A DNA stretch of 64,000 bases from NCBI RefSeq assembly GCF_001437355.1, contig NZ_JQBM01000004.1:81547-145546 (forward strand), read 5' to 3'. Source of the stretch: Weissella viridescens. GTDB taxonomy: Bacteria; Bacillota; Bacilli; Lactobacillales; Lactobacillaceae. Positions 44,054-52,420 of this stretch are shown one piece after another. The notes under the pieces were generated by a model, which was given only the letters and a program-made list of their open reading frames with translations, was not told the DNA's origin and ran no database searches. Position 1 is the first letter of the stretch. Each line of letters starts with the position of its first letter. The translations under genes and the position numbers were made by a program.

Positions 44054-44566
44054 ATGCGTGCCATTCAAAATCTTGCTCAACTAACGCTCGATGAATTTTT
44101 AAATGTCGGTGATACTGCGATTGACGGAACAATTAAGCGTGGTGATGTTACCCGCTTTTTAGCTAGCCGCGTGGGAGACACTGGTAAAGTGCTCGCGTTT
44201 TCAGATAATAAGAAAGAAATCGATGACGTCGCCACGTCCCTTTTCTTAAGTGGTCTACATGACCGTGTTGATATCATTAGTCAGGACTTCACAGCCATCC
44301 TCGCGCACCTTGATCCAACCCATCCAATCGGTGCGGCCATGTTCCAAGTTGATGCTGAAACTGACCAAACTGCATTACTCAATACAATTAAGCCATTATT
44401 GATGGGCTTGAAAGATCATGGCATGCTTTTAATCTTAACGAATGATGCTACTGACATTACTGAACTTGAAAGTTATGCTAAAGCACTCCCCGCCAACGCT
44501 TATGGTGTACAAAAGCTTAGTGATTTACTATCAAATGAAACGGCGTTGCTGATTCAACGCCTTTAA
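44054..44566 (+). CDS. Class I SAM methyltransferase-like protein (MnmM/YtqB-like, degenerate)
   Basis: 170 residues; GGAGG lies 8 nt upstream. Layout follows YtqB/MnmM tRNA methyltransferases: an N-terminal helix, then [32 protein letters not shown] in the place of motif I and the acidic post-I loop. The usual VDATxGxGxDT motif is altered to [11 protein letters not shown], and the acidic residue expected after AF is replaced (AFSDN). It may have weak or no SAM binding. Divergent from leuS, followed 14 bp later by arsC, so the two form an operon. Confidence 0.55.
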   Translation: MRAIQNLAQLTLDEFLNVGDTAIDGTIKRGDVTRFLASRVGDTGKVLAFSDNKKEIDDVATSLFLSGLHDRVDIISQDFTAILAHLDPTHPIGAAMFQVDAETDQTALLNTIKPLLMGLKDHGMLLILTNDATDITELESYAKALPANAYGVQKLSDLLSNETALLIQRL

Positions 44567-44580
44567 TAAGGGAGAATCTT

Positions 44581-44994
44581 ATGCAAATTTATTTTTTATG
44601 CACCGGCAACTCATGCCGTAGTCAAATGGCCGAGGGCTTTGCCCATGCTGATGCGCCAAAGGATTGGATTATTAAAAGTGCCGGTGTTGAACAACACGGT
44701 CTAAACCCCAAGGCAGTCCGTGTGATGCAAGAAAGTGGTATTGATATTTCAGCGCAAACTTCTGATTTAATCGATAATGACTTTTTGAATAGTAGTGATT
44801 ACGTGATTACATTATGTGGGGATGCCAATGACAAATGCCCAATGACACCACCAACAGTTAATCGCATTCACTGGGATTTAGCTGACCCCGCTCAAGCAAC
44901 TGGCACTGATGATGAGATTTTAAATGTTTTTCGTGAAACGCGCGACACCATACAAGGTCTCGTAAAAAATTTCATTGAAACACATGCAAATTAA
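44581..44994 (+). CDS. arsC: Arsenate reductase, thioredoxin-coupled (low-Mr phosphatase fold)
   Basis: 137 residues, normal. The catalytic P-loop is [16 protein letters not shown], with Cys7 and Cys12 visible, and the redox pair is [30 protein letters not shown] carries the family Asp. It reduces arsenate to arsenite using thioredoxin. No arsB/acr3 or arsR is next to it, so resistance may be partial or the pump is elsewhere. GGGAG precedes the start. Confidence 0.9.
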   Translation: MQIYFLCTGNSCRSQMAEGFAHADAPKDWIIKSAGVEQHGLNPKAVRVMQESGIDISAQTSDLIDNDFLNSSDYVITLCGDANDKCPMTPPTVNRIHWDLADPAQATGTDDEILNVFRETRDTIQGLVKNFIETHAN

Positions 44995-45024
44995 TTTTTT
45001 TACCCAGCTATAAATACCAAATTT

Positions 45025-45073
45025 TAAAGTCCCTAGCCAAAGTTAAAGCGTTTAACTTTGGCTAGGGACTTTA
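45025..45073. terminator. Long 23-bp perfect hairpin after arsC
   Basis: TAAAGTCCCTAGCCAAAG-TTAAA (45025-45047) pairs perfectly with 45051-45073 around loop GCG, followed by TTATTATATTTTTT. It most likely terminates arsC. The stem is unusually long for a terminator. Confidence 0.75.
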
Positions 45074-45187
45074 TTATATTTTTTAATTTTAATTATATGA
45101 AAATAGATTGATTTCACATATTAAACTTGGTATTCTTAACTGGTTGTGATTTATCACACATAACTATATTTTTACTGGGAGATATCC

Positions 45188-46159
45188 ATGAAGAAAATTA
45201 TTATAGCAGTAATGGGAGCTGTTGTTGTCATTGGAGCTGGACTTGGTGTTTATACTCAACGGGAACAAACTCCGAAAAAGACGGATACCAAACAACACAC
45301 ACGTAAGCATACCAAAAAGTCCACGTATGCAAGTGTTAAAAAATCCGAAACACCTTCAGCAAAAAGCTCATCAGAACCAGAAGTTACTTTAGACGATAAG
45401 CATAAATTTTTAGCTTTAATTGAAACCCCTGGTGCCAATAAGTTAAGTATTGATGCTCATCAATTGCAAGCTGGCTCATATAAATCTACTGGTGTGGGCG
45501 GAGACAATTTGGGTCCCCAAACCGTCTCAAGTCTGACGCTAACTTCTACAGATGCGAATCAACTGGTCAACTACTTAGATGATCCAAACACCAAAGCATA
45601 CCAAGTGACGCCAGGGTCAGGCGGATCCAACGTTTATGTCCTAACAACACCGCATGATGCAACCTTATTTTGTGCGCAAAATGTGTCGACTAAACAACAA
45701 ATCACTGATTATGGGATTCATTTAACCAATGCAGCTATCACACAAACACTAAATCAAAATACGTCACTCACCAAAGCCATCACAGATAAAGTTTTTGCAG
45801 ACGCAGATAACGATGCTACACCAGCAACAACTGCTACTTCGGAACAAACAGCTAGTAAAAAGACAACTTCTACAACAGTGTCACATAAATTAACAGACGC
45901 TGAGGCTTTAACACTTCTAAAAAAATCATCTATTCCAGAAACTGAAACTCGTACAGCCCAGGTATCACAAACGAGTCCTGATGGGAGTCTGCTGTTAGTT
46001 TCATATCCAGGAGCCAAGGGTGAAAACCATTTCGTTTTACGCCCAATCAATGACGATCAAGTGAAAATCGATGCCACATATGGGACTGCCCAAGGTGGGT
46101 TCACACCGTTTGAAGACCAATCTCAATACGGGCCCAGCTCAGTGACAGTATCACGCTAA
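45188..46159 (+). CDS. Hypothetical membrane-anchored exported protein
   Basis: 323 residues; GGGAG lies 8 nt before the ATG. One N-terminal membrane segment (KKIIIAVMGAVVVIGAGLGVY) is followed by a Lys/Thr/Ser-rich linker (about 24-70), a folded part (about 75-195, with one Cys), a second Thr/Ser linker and a C-terminal part (VSQTSPDGSLLLVSYPGAKGENHFVLRPI). No sorting signal at the C-terminus, so it is held by the N-terminal helix. Not assigned to a family. Confidence 0.6.
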   Translation: MKKIIIAVMGAVVVIGAGLGVYTQREQTPKKTDTKQHTRKHTKKSTYASVKKSETPSAKSSSEPEVTLDDKHKFLALIETPGANKLSIDAHQLQAGSYKSTGVGGDNLGPQTVSSLTLTSTDANQLVNYLDDPNTKAYQVTPGSGGSNVYVLTTPHDATLFCAQNVSTKQQITDYGIHLTNAAITQTLNQNTSLTKAITDKVFADADNDATPATTATSEQTASKKTTSTTVSHKLTDAEALTLLKKSSIPETETRTAQVSQTSPDGSLLLVSYPGAKGENHFVLRPINDDQVKIDATYGTAQGGFTPFEDQSQYGPSSVTVSR

Positions 46160-46857
46160 AAAAGTCTCAGTGAACTGAACCAAAAAATTGATGTTTGTTT
46201 TAATGCATTCGTTATTGTAATAGTCTACGTAATTCGTGAGTCGTTTTGTGCTATTTCCCTAAGCTACTCAATGCCAATGTGATATAACAATATCAATCGT
46301 CTGGATTTTTAGAATCAACTTACTTGATCCGTTCAATCCTTAGCTTATAATAGCCATGCTTGCAACGTGACTTATCATCGTAATAACTACTGCAAGCCGT
46401 CTTATCTCAGATATATATATCAATAGTTTCTGTGTCTCTTTTAGTTCTTACCTTAGTTCAGAACCGACTAAAGTATTTTGCACATTTTAAATAATCTCCA
46501 TCTCCAATCTGCGATGCAACTTCACCTTTCAAACGTAAGTTTTCTTCTTGAAGTTGCGTCATTTTATCATCCTTTACTTTGGGAAGGAGTTGTTAGTTTC
46601 GTTTTCTTGGTTTTAAACGAACCTTCTCTTATATATATCCCAGACCTGCTGGAAGAGCGACTATGTATTCCAAACTTTCTAGATTTCACAGAGCTCAAAA
46701 TATCTTTAATCCCATAACCCCCTAATCTTTCAATATTGAAGTCCAAATTTAAAAACGCTATAATATTTCGAATATTAAATTTCTTATAGATTTGTACCGT
46801 AGGGACAACTAACAAATACATTTGGATACCTTTATTTTGCATCTTTTTAAAAACATA
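46160..46857. other. AT-rich gene-poor stretch with degraded coding traces
   Basis: About 700 bp without a convincing gene. On the minus strand a frame starting at ATG 46561, preceded by AAAGGA at 7 nt, reads MTQLQEENLRLKGEVASQ and stops after 34 codons; the same frame continues past two TGA stops as TKVRTKRDTETIDIYI and DKTACSSYYDDKSRCKHG, suggesting a decayed gene. A longer minus-strand frame (46567-46899) begins inside the terminator hairpin of the adjacent operon and shows no recognisable family. Confidence 0.35.
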
Positions 46858-46896
46858 GAAAACCCCATTAGTTAGATTTCTCCAACTAGTGGGGTT
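46858..46896 (-). terminator. Terminator of the ATPase-HNH operon
   Basis: Minus strand AACCCCACTAGTT, loop, AACTAATGGGGTTTT; one bulge, modest T-run. It lies about 100 bp after the HNH gene. Confidence 0.65.
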
Positions 46897-46994
46897 CATT
46901 TAACACGTAATAGTACACGTTATGGCTTTTTAACAACGCTATACTAAATTTTAATATCTACTTAGCTAATCGATTCAATATATATCAGTAACAC

Positions 46995-47942
46995 TCAGAT
47001 TATTTTGTTCCACAATTGTTTTGAACCTTTTAAATCACAATAAAGCTCTATACAAATTAATTTGTAATTTAAAAATCTATTAAAGGTTTGCTTATAGGAG
47101 TATTCCAAAAGTTGTTGTGCAAATTCTTCTTGTATATCTTTTAAGTTGTCATTTTTTTTACAATCTCTTAATTCTTCTATAATATTATTCAAATAAGAAT
47201 TCCCTTGCTCCTCGAATTTTTGGAATGATTTTAAATGCGCCAATTGTTTATTAAAATCATCAACAACATCGTATTCAGTAGATGGTCTGACGTTGGTATT
47301 ATTAATACTAAAAGTTGTAAAAAATCTAGTTATGTTACCATCGCTTTCGGTATTAATTTGGCAATTCCATAAATTTTTATTTTTAATTTGATCCATAAAA
47401 TCTATGTTATTTTCCCATAAATTTTCAATCTTGATTGGCTTATAATTAGGATAAACAAAACCAACTTCTTTGGGGTTTTTTCTCTTATTACAACTATTAC
47501 AGCAGGGCACTAAATTTAAAGGTAAAATTGAAAGTTCTGGATTTGTAACTTTTTCATAAAAATGATCTATTTCGCTAACTTCATTACAAAAACAATACTC
47601 ACAAATTTTTTTAACAAATTTTTCACCTGGCTCATTGAGTGTCTCATCTCGAAAAGTTGATTGTCTCAATAAGTGGTGGCCGTATGCGCTCTTAATGAAA
47701 AATTTTTTCAATTCTTCATAATTTTCAAATTCTGTTGGCACATTTCCTTCATCATAACAGTTGTCATATGTTGGCGAATATTTTTTTAACGTCTCATATA
47801 GTTTAGTTGCAAATTCAGTTTGTTCTTCCAATATTGAATTAAATTTGTCCTTCGTATTCTGATTCCCATTTTTAATAATTTGATTAATGTATTTAGTAGA
47901 GTCGGTACGCGCTTTGTCTAATTCGATAGTTATTTCAACCAT
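46995..47942 (-). CDS. HNH endonuclease of a Septu-like defence module (PtuB-like)
   Basis: 315 residues from ATG 47942 (or 316 from 47945). The HNH/zinc core is CEYC (114-117), SEIDHFYEKV with Asp126-His127, LNLVPCCNSCNKRKN with Asn143 and the second Cys pair. This is the layout of PtuB-type and retron-associated HNH proteins. The ribosome site GAGGTGA overlaps the stop of the upstream ATPase gene, so the two are translationally coupled. Codon use is AT-rich, unlike its neighbours, indicating transfer. It probably cuts DNA or RNA when the partner ATPase is triggered during phage attack. Confidence 0.8.
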   Translation of the reverse strand: MVEITIELDKARTDSTKYINQIIKNGNQNTKDKFNSILEEQTEFATKLYETLKKYSPTYDNCYDEGNVPTEFENYEELKKFFIKSAYGHHLLRQSTFRDETLNEPGEKFVKKICEYCFCNEVSEIDHFYEKVTNPELSILPLNLVPCCNSCNKRKNPKEVGFVYPNYKPIKIENLWENNIDFMDQIKNKNLWNCQINTESDGNITRFFTTFSINNTNVRPSTEYDVVDDFNKQLAHLKSFQKFEEQGNSYLNNIIEELRDCKKNDNLKDIQEEFAQQLLEYSYKQTFNRFLNYKLICIELYCDLKGSKQLWNKII

Positions 47943-47949
47943 CATTAAA

Positions 47950-49566
47950 TCACCTCACTCTGCTGCTTTTTTTGCGAGCAAGTACACTCATAGCTAAGCT
48001 GTATGCATCTGTTCCAAGTTGATTATCAAAAATACTGACAATCTGCTCAATATCATTTACATCCTGGTTATATATTGTATCATTCAAAATCTTTGAATAA
48101 CCTGACCTAATTACCTCTAATCCAAATACATCCTGTGTCAATGTCTCAACATTTGCTCCAAAAGTATGAACTGTAGGTCCTGAAATCCTAATATTCTTTC
48201 GGTTTCTGTCTATAATAGATGTAGCTTCAGTCGCGCATTCTTGCAGTATCACAGGAGAGTGAGTAGCAATAATTGCGACAGCGTTTTTATGTTTCAGTAC
48301 CTCAATTATAGCTTGAATATACGATGATACCAACGGTGGGTGTAAACTTAACTCAGGTTCATCTATTAAAATTAAAGAATTTGCATTTATATTGTTTATC
48401 AACTCAAATAATGATAATAATACCGTTCGATGTCCGGAACTCAATCTTTTGTAATTTTCTTTTAACCTACTTTCATTATTTTCCTTAAACCATTCTGTAA
48501 CGTGTAACTCTGAAAATATAGGATCACTTTCTAATTTTTCAATACACGCTATGACAAGATTCTTTCGATCAATTTCAGTTTTAACTTTTACAAAATTTTC
48601 CATAAAACTTTTTGTAATGTAATTCTCAATCACTTCTGCAATTGGAACGGTTTTTGTTTCTTTTGTTTCTTTTGACTCGTCCCTTTTAACTTCAACTATC
48701 ATATCAACTGACTCAGGTATTCCTACAAATTTATATGGCTTCCCAGTAATAGTCGGAATGTCCATTTTTGGTAACGTTGTATCAAATAGTGAGTAAGACA
48801 TTGCCATAACAGATACAATATTATCAGCTCCCCGGATATCTTCAATAACCTTCGTTTCTGCTTCTTCATTATTATATGTTTCCGCGTCACAAAGAAAATC
48901 AATTATATTTTTAAATAAATTTGATTTTCCAACCCCATTACGTCCAATTAGTGTATGTACATATGTTTGGGGTGAACTTTCTTTTTTGACTTGGATGTGC
49001 ATCGTTCGCTCACTCTCTGGAATTGTAAGCTCACCATCTTCACTTTTATCTTTAACTATAATTTTGAAATCCGCCAAATCTAGTGGATTATTTCCATTAT
49101 TGATGGCATTTCTAAACTCATTTTCAATTGTTCCAGCTGCAATTTCTCGCATCAATGATTGTTTTAGCACGCTTTCATTCTTTATATCGTTTTTGATTGA
49201 TGTATCCTCAACAATATCCCTAAGTGCACTTAGTACACCTGCAGCTTCTCCCTCGGATTCTAATTTTTTTACATTTTTGTAAAATTTTACATCCATTCCA
49301 AGCGAAAAGAAATCAGCGTTTAACTTTTCAAATTTTTTAGGTAAGTCAGCTCTAACCCCTTCCTCATAATAGTCAGGTTGTTTCATATTTTTCATAGCTA
49401 TTTTTGTACTACCTATATATTGCCGCTCTCCCTCTGAAGATACGAAATTCACTGCATATATCGTTCTATAGCCAAAATCATTCCATCCATTAAGTATTAA
49501 TTCAATAAATGGTTGCTTTGTACGCTCTGCTTGTTCTATTTCATTCCTATCGATTATAAAATACAT
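47950..49566 (-). CDS. ABC/SMC-type AAA ATPase of a Septu-like defence module (PtuA-like)
   Basis: 538 residues. Walker A GRNGVGKSNLF at about 207-217, ABC signature region RLSSGHRTVLLSL near 370, Walker B SLILIDEPELSLHPP near 397-411, and the H-loop ATHSPVI near 435, a complete Rad50-like ATPase. The first about 200 residues (FIELILNGWNDFGYRTIYAVNFV, IGSTKIAMKNMKQPDYYEEG) are an extra domain not seen in compact PtuA. ATG 49566 follows GGAG by 6 nt. No TOPRIM domain, so it is not GajA/OLD. It is coupled to the HNH gene. Confidence 0.8.
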   Translation of the reverse strand: MYFIIDRNEIEQAERTKQPFIELILNGWNDFGYRTIYAVNFVSSEGERQYIGSTKIAMKNMKQPDYYEEGVRADLPKKFEKLNADFFSLGMDVKFYKNVKKLESEGEAAGVLSALRDIVEDTSIKNDIKNESVLKQSLMREIAAGTIENEFRNAINNGNNPLDLADFKIIVKDKSEDGELTIPESERTMHIQVKKESSPQTYVHTLIGRNGVGKSNLFKNIIDFLCDAETYNNEEAETKVIEDIRGADNIVSVMAMSYSLFDTTLPKMDIPTITGKPYKFVGIPESVDMIVEVKRDESKETKETKTVPIAEVIENYITKSFMENFVKVKTEIDRKNLVIACIEKLESDPIFSELHVTEWFKENNESRLKENYKRLSSGHRTVLLSLFELINNINANSLILIDEPELSLHPPLVSSYIQAIIEVLKHKNAVAIIATHSPVILQECATEATSIIDRNRKNIRISGPTVHTFGANVETLTQDVFGLEVIRSGYSKILNDTIYNQDVNDIEQIVSIFDNQLGTDAYSLAMSVLARKKSSRVR

Positions 49567-49623
49567 ATTTGTCTCCATTTTTATATACATTTCTAAAAAA
49601 TCATATCACACTCTATCATTTTA

Positions 49624-49652
49624 TTGAATATCTTTTGCATTCATTTTATAAT
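49624..49652 (+). promoter_or_regulatory. Promoter of the CAP/PgrA surface protein gene
   Basis: TTGAAT (49624-49629), 17 bp, TATAAT (49647-49652). The divergent ATPase gene starts 58 bp to the left; its own candidate promoter on the minus strand is TTCAAT, 17 bp, TATGAT. Confidence 0.65.
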
Positions 49653-49719
49653 TTAAAGGTATGTGGGAATAGCAATATTATGGGAAGAAAACTAAACCAG
49701 GTTTACTAGGAGATTTTTT

Positions 49720-52374
49720 ATGAAGAAGAATGTATCAATTGCAGTCGCAGCTACTGCTGTCGCTACACTTGCTGGTGCTGAAAATGCACACGCCGATCAA
49801 GTTACAGATGCACCGTCAAACAATGTGGTTGTAACACCTTCAAACGAAGTGGCCAACCAAGAGACATTGAATCAAGCAAAAGAGGCTCAAAAACAGGCTG
49901 AACAAAACAAAGCTGATGCTGATCTACAAGTCAAGTCAGCTGAACAAGATGTTAAAAGTTCACAAGATGTCACTAAGCAAGCCCAAGATCAGCTATCAAA
50001 AAATAATGTTGACGCTAAGCAAAAGCAAGCTGAATTAGACGCTGCTAAGCAGGCCGAACAAAATGCCAAAGACGCAATTAACAATCAGGCTGATAACTTA
50101 GCACAAGCCCAAAAGGACGCTGCTAAGCAGGATGACGTCGTTGCGCAAAAGCAAACCCAAACAGATGCTGCACAAAAGCAAGCTGACGAAACAAAGACCG
50201 CTAACAAACAAACGCAAACTGAAAAGCAAGCTAATGACGCGAAAGCTGATGCTGCACAAAAGAAGCAAAATCAAGCGCAAACCGAATTGGACAACGTTAA
50301 AAAAGCACCTTCTATTGATGCTGCGCAAAAGCAAGTCACTCAAAACCAAAAGCAAGTCGATGACGCCACTAAGATTGCTCAACAAAAAGATGCCGCTAAC
50401 AAGTCCGCTCAACAAGACTTGGCAGATAAGAAAGCGAAGCAGACTGATCTATTAGCTAAACAAAAAGATGCTAAGGCTAAGTTAGACAAAACACCAAAGC
50501 AACTAGTTGAAAAGAACCCTAATAAGGTAACCCGTGCTACGCCAACCGATAAAGCTGGTGATGCAAAGAATGCTCAATTAATCGGATCAGATGCCGAATT
50601 GCCATTGACCCTAAAAGAACCAAAGGAACTTGCGACAGGTGTTGAAAAGCGCTCTGGTGATTATGCAAATTGGTACTTTGTGGATAAGAACCGCGATAAG
50701 TCAGCTAAGTTGCAAGTGAAGAATGGCCGCATTGACATTAACCAACAACGTGAATTAGCACAATACTCACTCACGTTGATTAATGCTTATCGTAAACAAA
50801 ACGGTTTGCCACCACTCATCATGACGGAAAAAACTTGGCAAGCAATCATGGATGCGCAATTGACATTGCGTGACAGTGATGACAAATATGTTGACCAACA
50901 CAGCCGCACAAAAGCAAACCCAACCGACCTATTCCGTTCTGGAACTGCCCAAAACATTGGTTTTGGAAATGCCCAAACCATGTTAGAAGCTAAGGTTGAG
51001 ATTGCCAATTATTTAACGGCCATGGCCTATAAGGATCTTGATTCAGCCAATGGTCACCACGATGCCCTTTTGATGCCAGTTGAAAAGGGCCACATCATTG
51101 TTGTCGTACCAATGGTTGACTACGTTGGTTCTAAGGGAGCCCACGGTCAATGGAACTACGTTACTGATTTCATTGATTATGCTGATATGGATTTGACTGG
51201 AGACCCTGTTACGCCAGAAGAAGCCGCTAAGTCAGTAGGTATGGATCAAATGATTCCTGAAGTTGTAGACACAAACGACGACAACGATACCATCACGCGT
51301 GATAATCCAGCCTATGCACAAGCTCAAGCAGAATACGATCAACTTACGACTGAATTAAATGCTGCAAATACAGCTGTCACTGAAGCACAAGCTACTTCAA
51401 CAAAGACACAAACCGAAGCTACGCAAGCCAATGCTGATTTAGCGCAAGCTCAAGCACAGCTTGATGAATCTAAGGCTGCTCTACAAAGCGCCATCGATGC
51501 CGACAACTTAACATCTGCACAAATCAAAGCACTTCAAGAAAAACTCGCTGCTGCTACTGCTGAAAACCAGCAAGCTCAAGCTGATAAAGCCGCTTCAGAT
51601 GCTCGCGCTGCTAAAACTGAAGCTAATGACGTTGCCGCGCAAAACGAACTAGCACAAAGCCGAAGCGAATTGGCTGAAGCTAAAGCTAAGCAAAGCACCC
51701 TGCACGCACGCGTGGCTGAATTATCTTCTACCAAAGAACTCAACGACCGTCTAGTGCAAGCTAAAGCTGCTATCGCTGAAGCGGAAAAGGCTCAAATTCA
51801 TGCCACAGCTGCTGTAGAACAAGCACAAGCGAACTTAACGCAAGCTCAATCTGCGCTTAAGGCAGCCCAAACCAAGTTAGCTGAAGCTAAGCACAATCAA
51901 GCTGCCGCTAAGGATGCTTTGGACGCAACTAAGCAAGCTGTTAAAGATGCTCAAGCCAAGGTTGATCAAGACCGTTTGAACAAGGATGGTGGTCTTGAAA
52001 TTACTTCACCTGATGAAGATAAGGCAAACCCACAAGTACCTAATGAAAGCCGTCCTGATGCAAAACAGGATGGTCAGGTTGAGTTGCCTTCCGAGGATAC
52101 AGATAACATCTCTACTGATGACACACACGTTGAATCAGAAACACCAAATACCACTGAAAAACATATCGGGGTCCAAACACCAACTGATGTTACAACACCC
52201 AAAACTAGTGGTAAGGATATAACATCTAAAAAGGTGACAACACCTTCAACACAAATGACGAAGTCAGAAAAGCAATTACCTAATACTGGAAGTTCTCAAA
52301 CTGGTCTCTTAACTATTTTGGGAAGCTTGCTGTTTGCAAGTGTTTCTGGACTTTGGTTCCGTAAACGCCAATAA
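49720..52374 (+). CDS. LPXTG cell-wall protein with SEC10/PgrA-type CAP domain and coiled coils
   Basis: 884 residues. Signal peptide (MKKNVSIAVAATAVATLAGAENAHA), a long Ala/Gln/Lys coiled coil (about 45-265), a globular CAP/SCP-like domain (about 340-500: ELAQYSLTLINAYRKQNGLPP, QNIGFGNAQTMLEAKVEI, GHHDALLMP), a second coiled coil (about 530-760), a Thr/Pro linker, and LPNTG + TM + RKRQ. The domain order matches surface-exclusion proteins of the SEC10/PgrA group. AGGAG precedes the start. A paralogue starts at 62614. Confidence 0.88.
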   Translation: MKKNVSIAVAATAVATLAGAENAHADQVTDAPSNNVVVTPSNEVANQETLNQAKEAQKQAEQNKADADLQVKSAEQDVKSSQDVTKQAQDQLSKNNVDAKQKQAELDAAKQAEQNAKDAINNQADNLAQAQKDAAKQDDVVAQKQTQTDAAQKQADETKTANKQTQTEKQANDAKADAAQKKQNQAQTELDNVKKAPSIDAAQKQVTQNQKQVDDATKIAQQKDAANKSAQQDLADKKAKQTDLLAKQKDAKAKLDKTPKQLVEKNPNKVTRATPTDKAGDAKNAQLIGSDAELPLTLKEPKELATGVEKRSGDYANWYFVDKNRDKSAKLQVKNGRIDINQQRELAQYSLTLINAYRKQNGLPPLIMTEKTWQAIMDAQLTLRDSDDKYVDQHSRTKANPTDLFRSGTAQNIGFGNAQTMLEAKVEIANYLTAMAYKDLDSANGHHDALLMPVEKGHIIVVVPMVDYVGSKGAHGQWNYVTDFIDYADMDLTGDPVTPEEAAKSVGMDQMIPEVVDTNDDNDTITRDNPAYAQAQAEYDQLTTELNAANTAVTEAQATSTKTQTEATQANADLAQAQAQLDESKAALQSAIDADNLTSAQIKALQEKLAAATAENQQAQADKAASDARAAKTEANDVAAQNELAQSRSELAEAKAKQSTLHARVAELSSTKELNDRLVQAKAAIAEAEKAQIHATAAVEQAQANLTQAQSALKAAQTKLAEAKHNQAAAKDALDATKQAVKDAQAKVDQDRLNKDGGLEITSPDEDKANPQVPNESRPDAKQDGQVELPSEDTDNISTDDTHVESETPNTTEKHIGVQTPTDVTTPKTSGKDITSKKVTTPSTQMTKSEKQLPNTGSSQTGLLTILGSLLFASVSGLWFRKRQ

Positions 52375-52382
52375 GTAAACAT

Positions 52383-52419
52383 AAAAAAACTGCTGATGTT
52401 AAACATCAGCAGTTTTTAT
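52383..52419. terminator. Bidirectional terminator
   Basis: AAAAAACTGCTGATGTT / AACATCAGCAGTTTTT stem between convergent genes. Confidence 0.9.
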
Positions 52420-52420
52420 T

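Noticed and set aside
46478..46717. Plus-strand frame of 79 residues
   Set aside because: No ribosome site and hydrophobic composition typical of random AT-rich DNA.
46567..46899. Minus-strand frame of 110 residues next to the HNH gene
   Set aside because: It starts inside the terminator hairpin of the operon, has no ribosome site and no recognisable family; described only as part of the gene-poor stretch.
47950..49566. Gabija GajA / OLD nuclease
   Set aside because: No TOPRIM motif follows the ATPase core, and the partner is an HNH protein, not a UvrD-like helicase.
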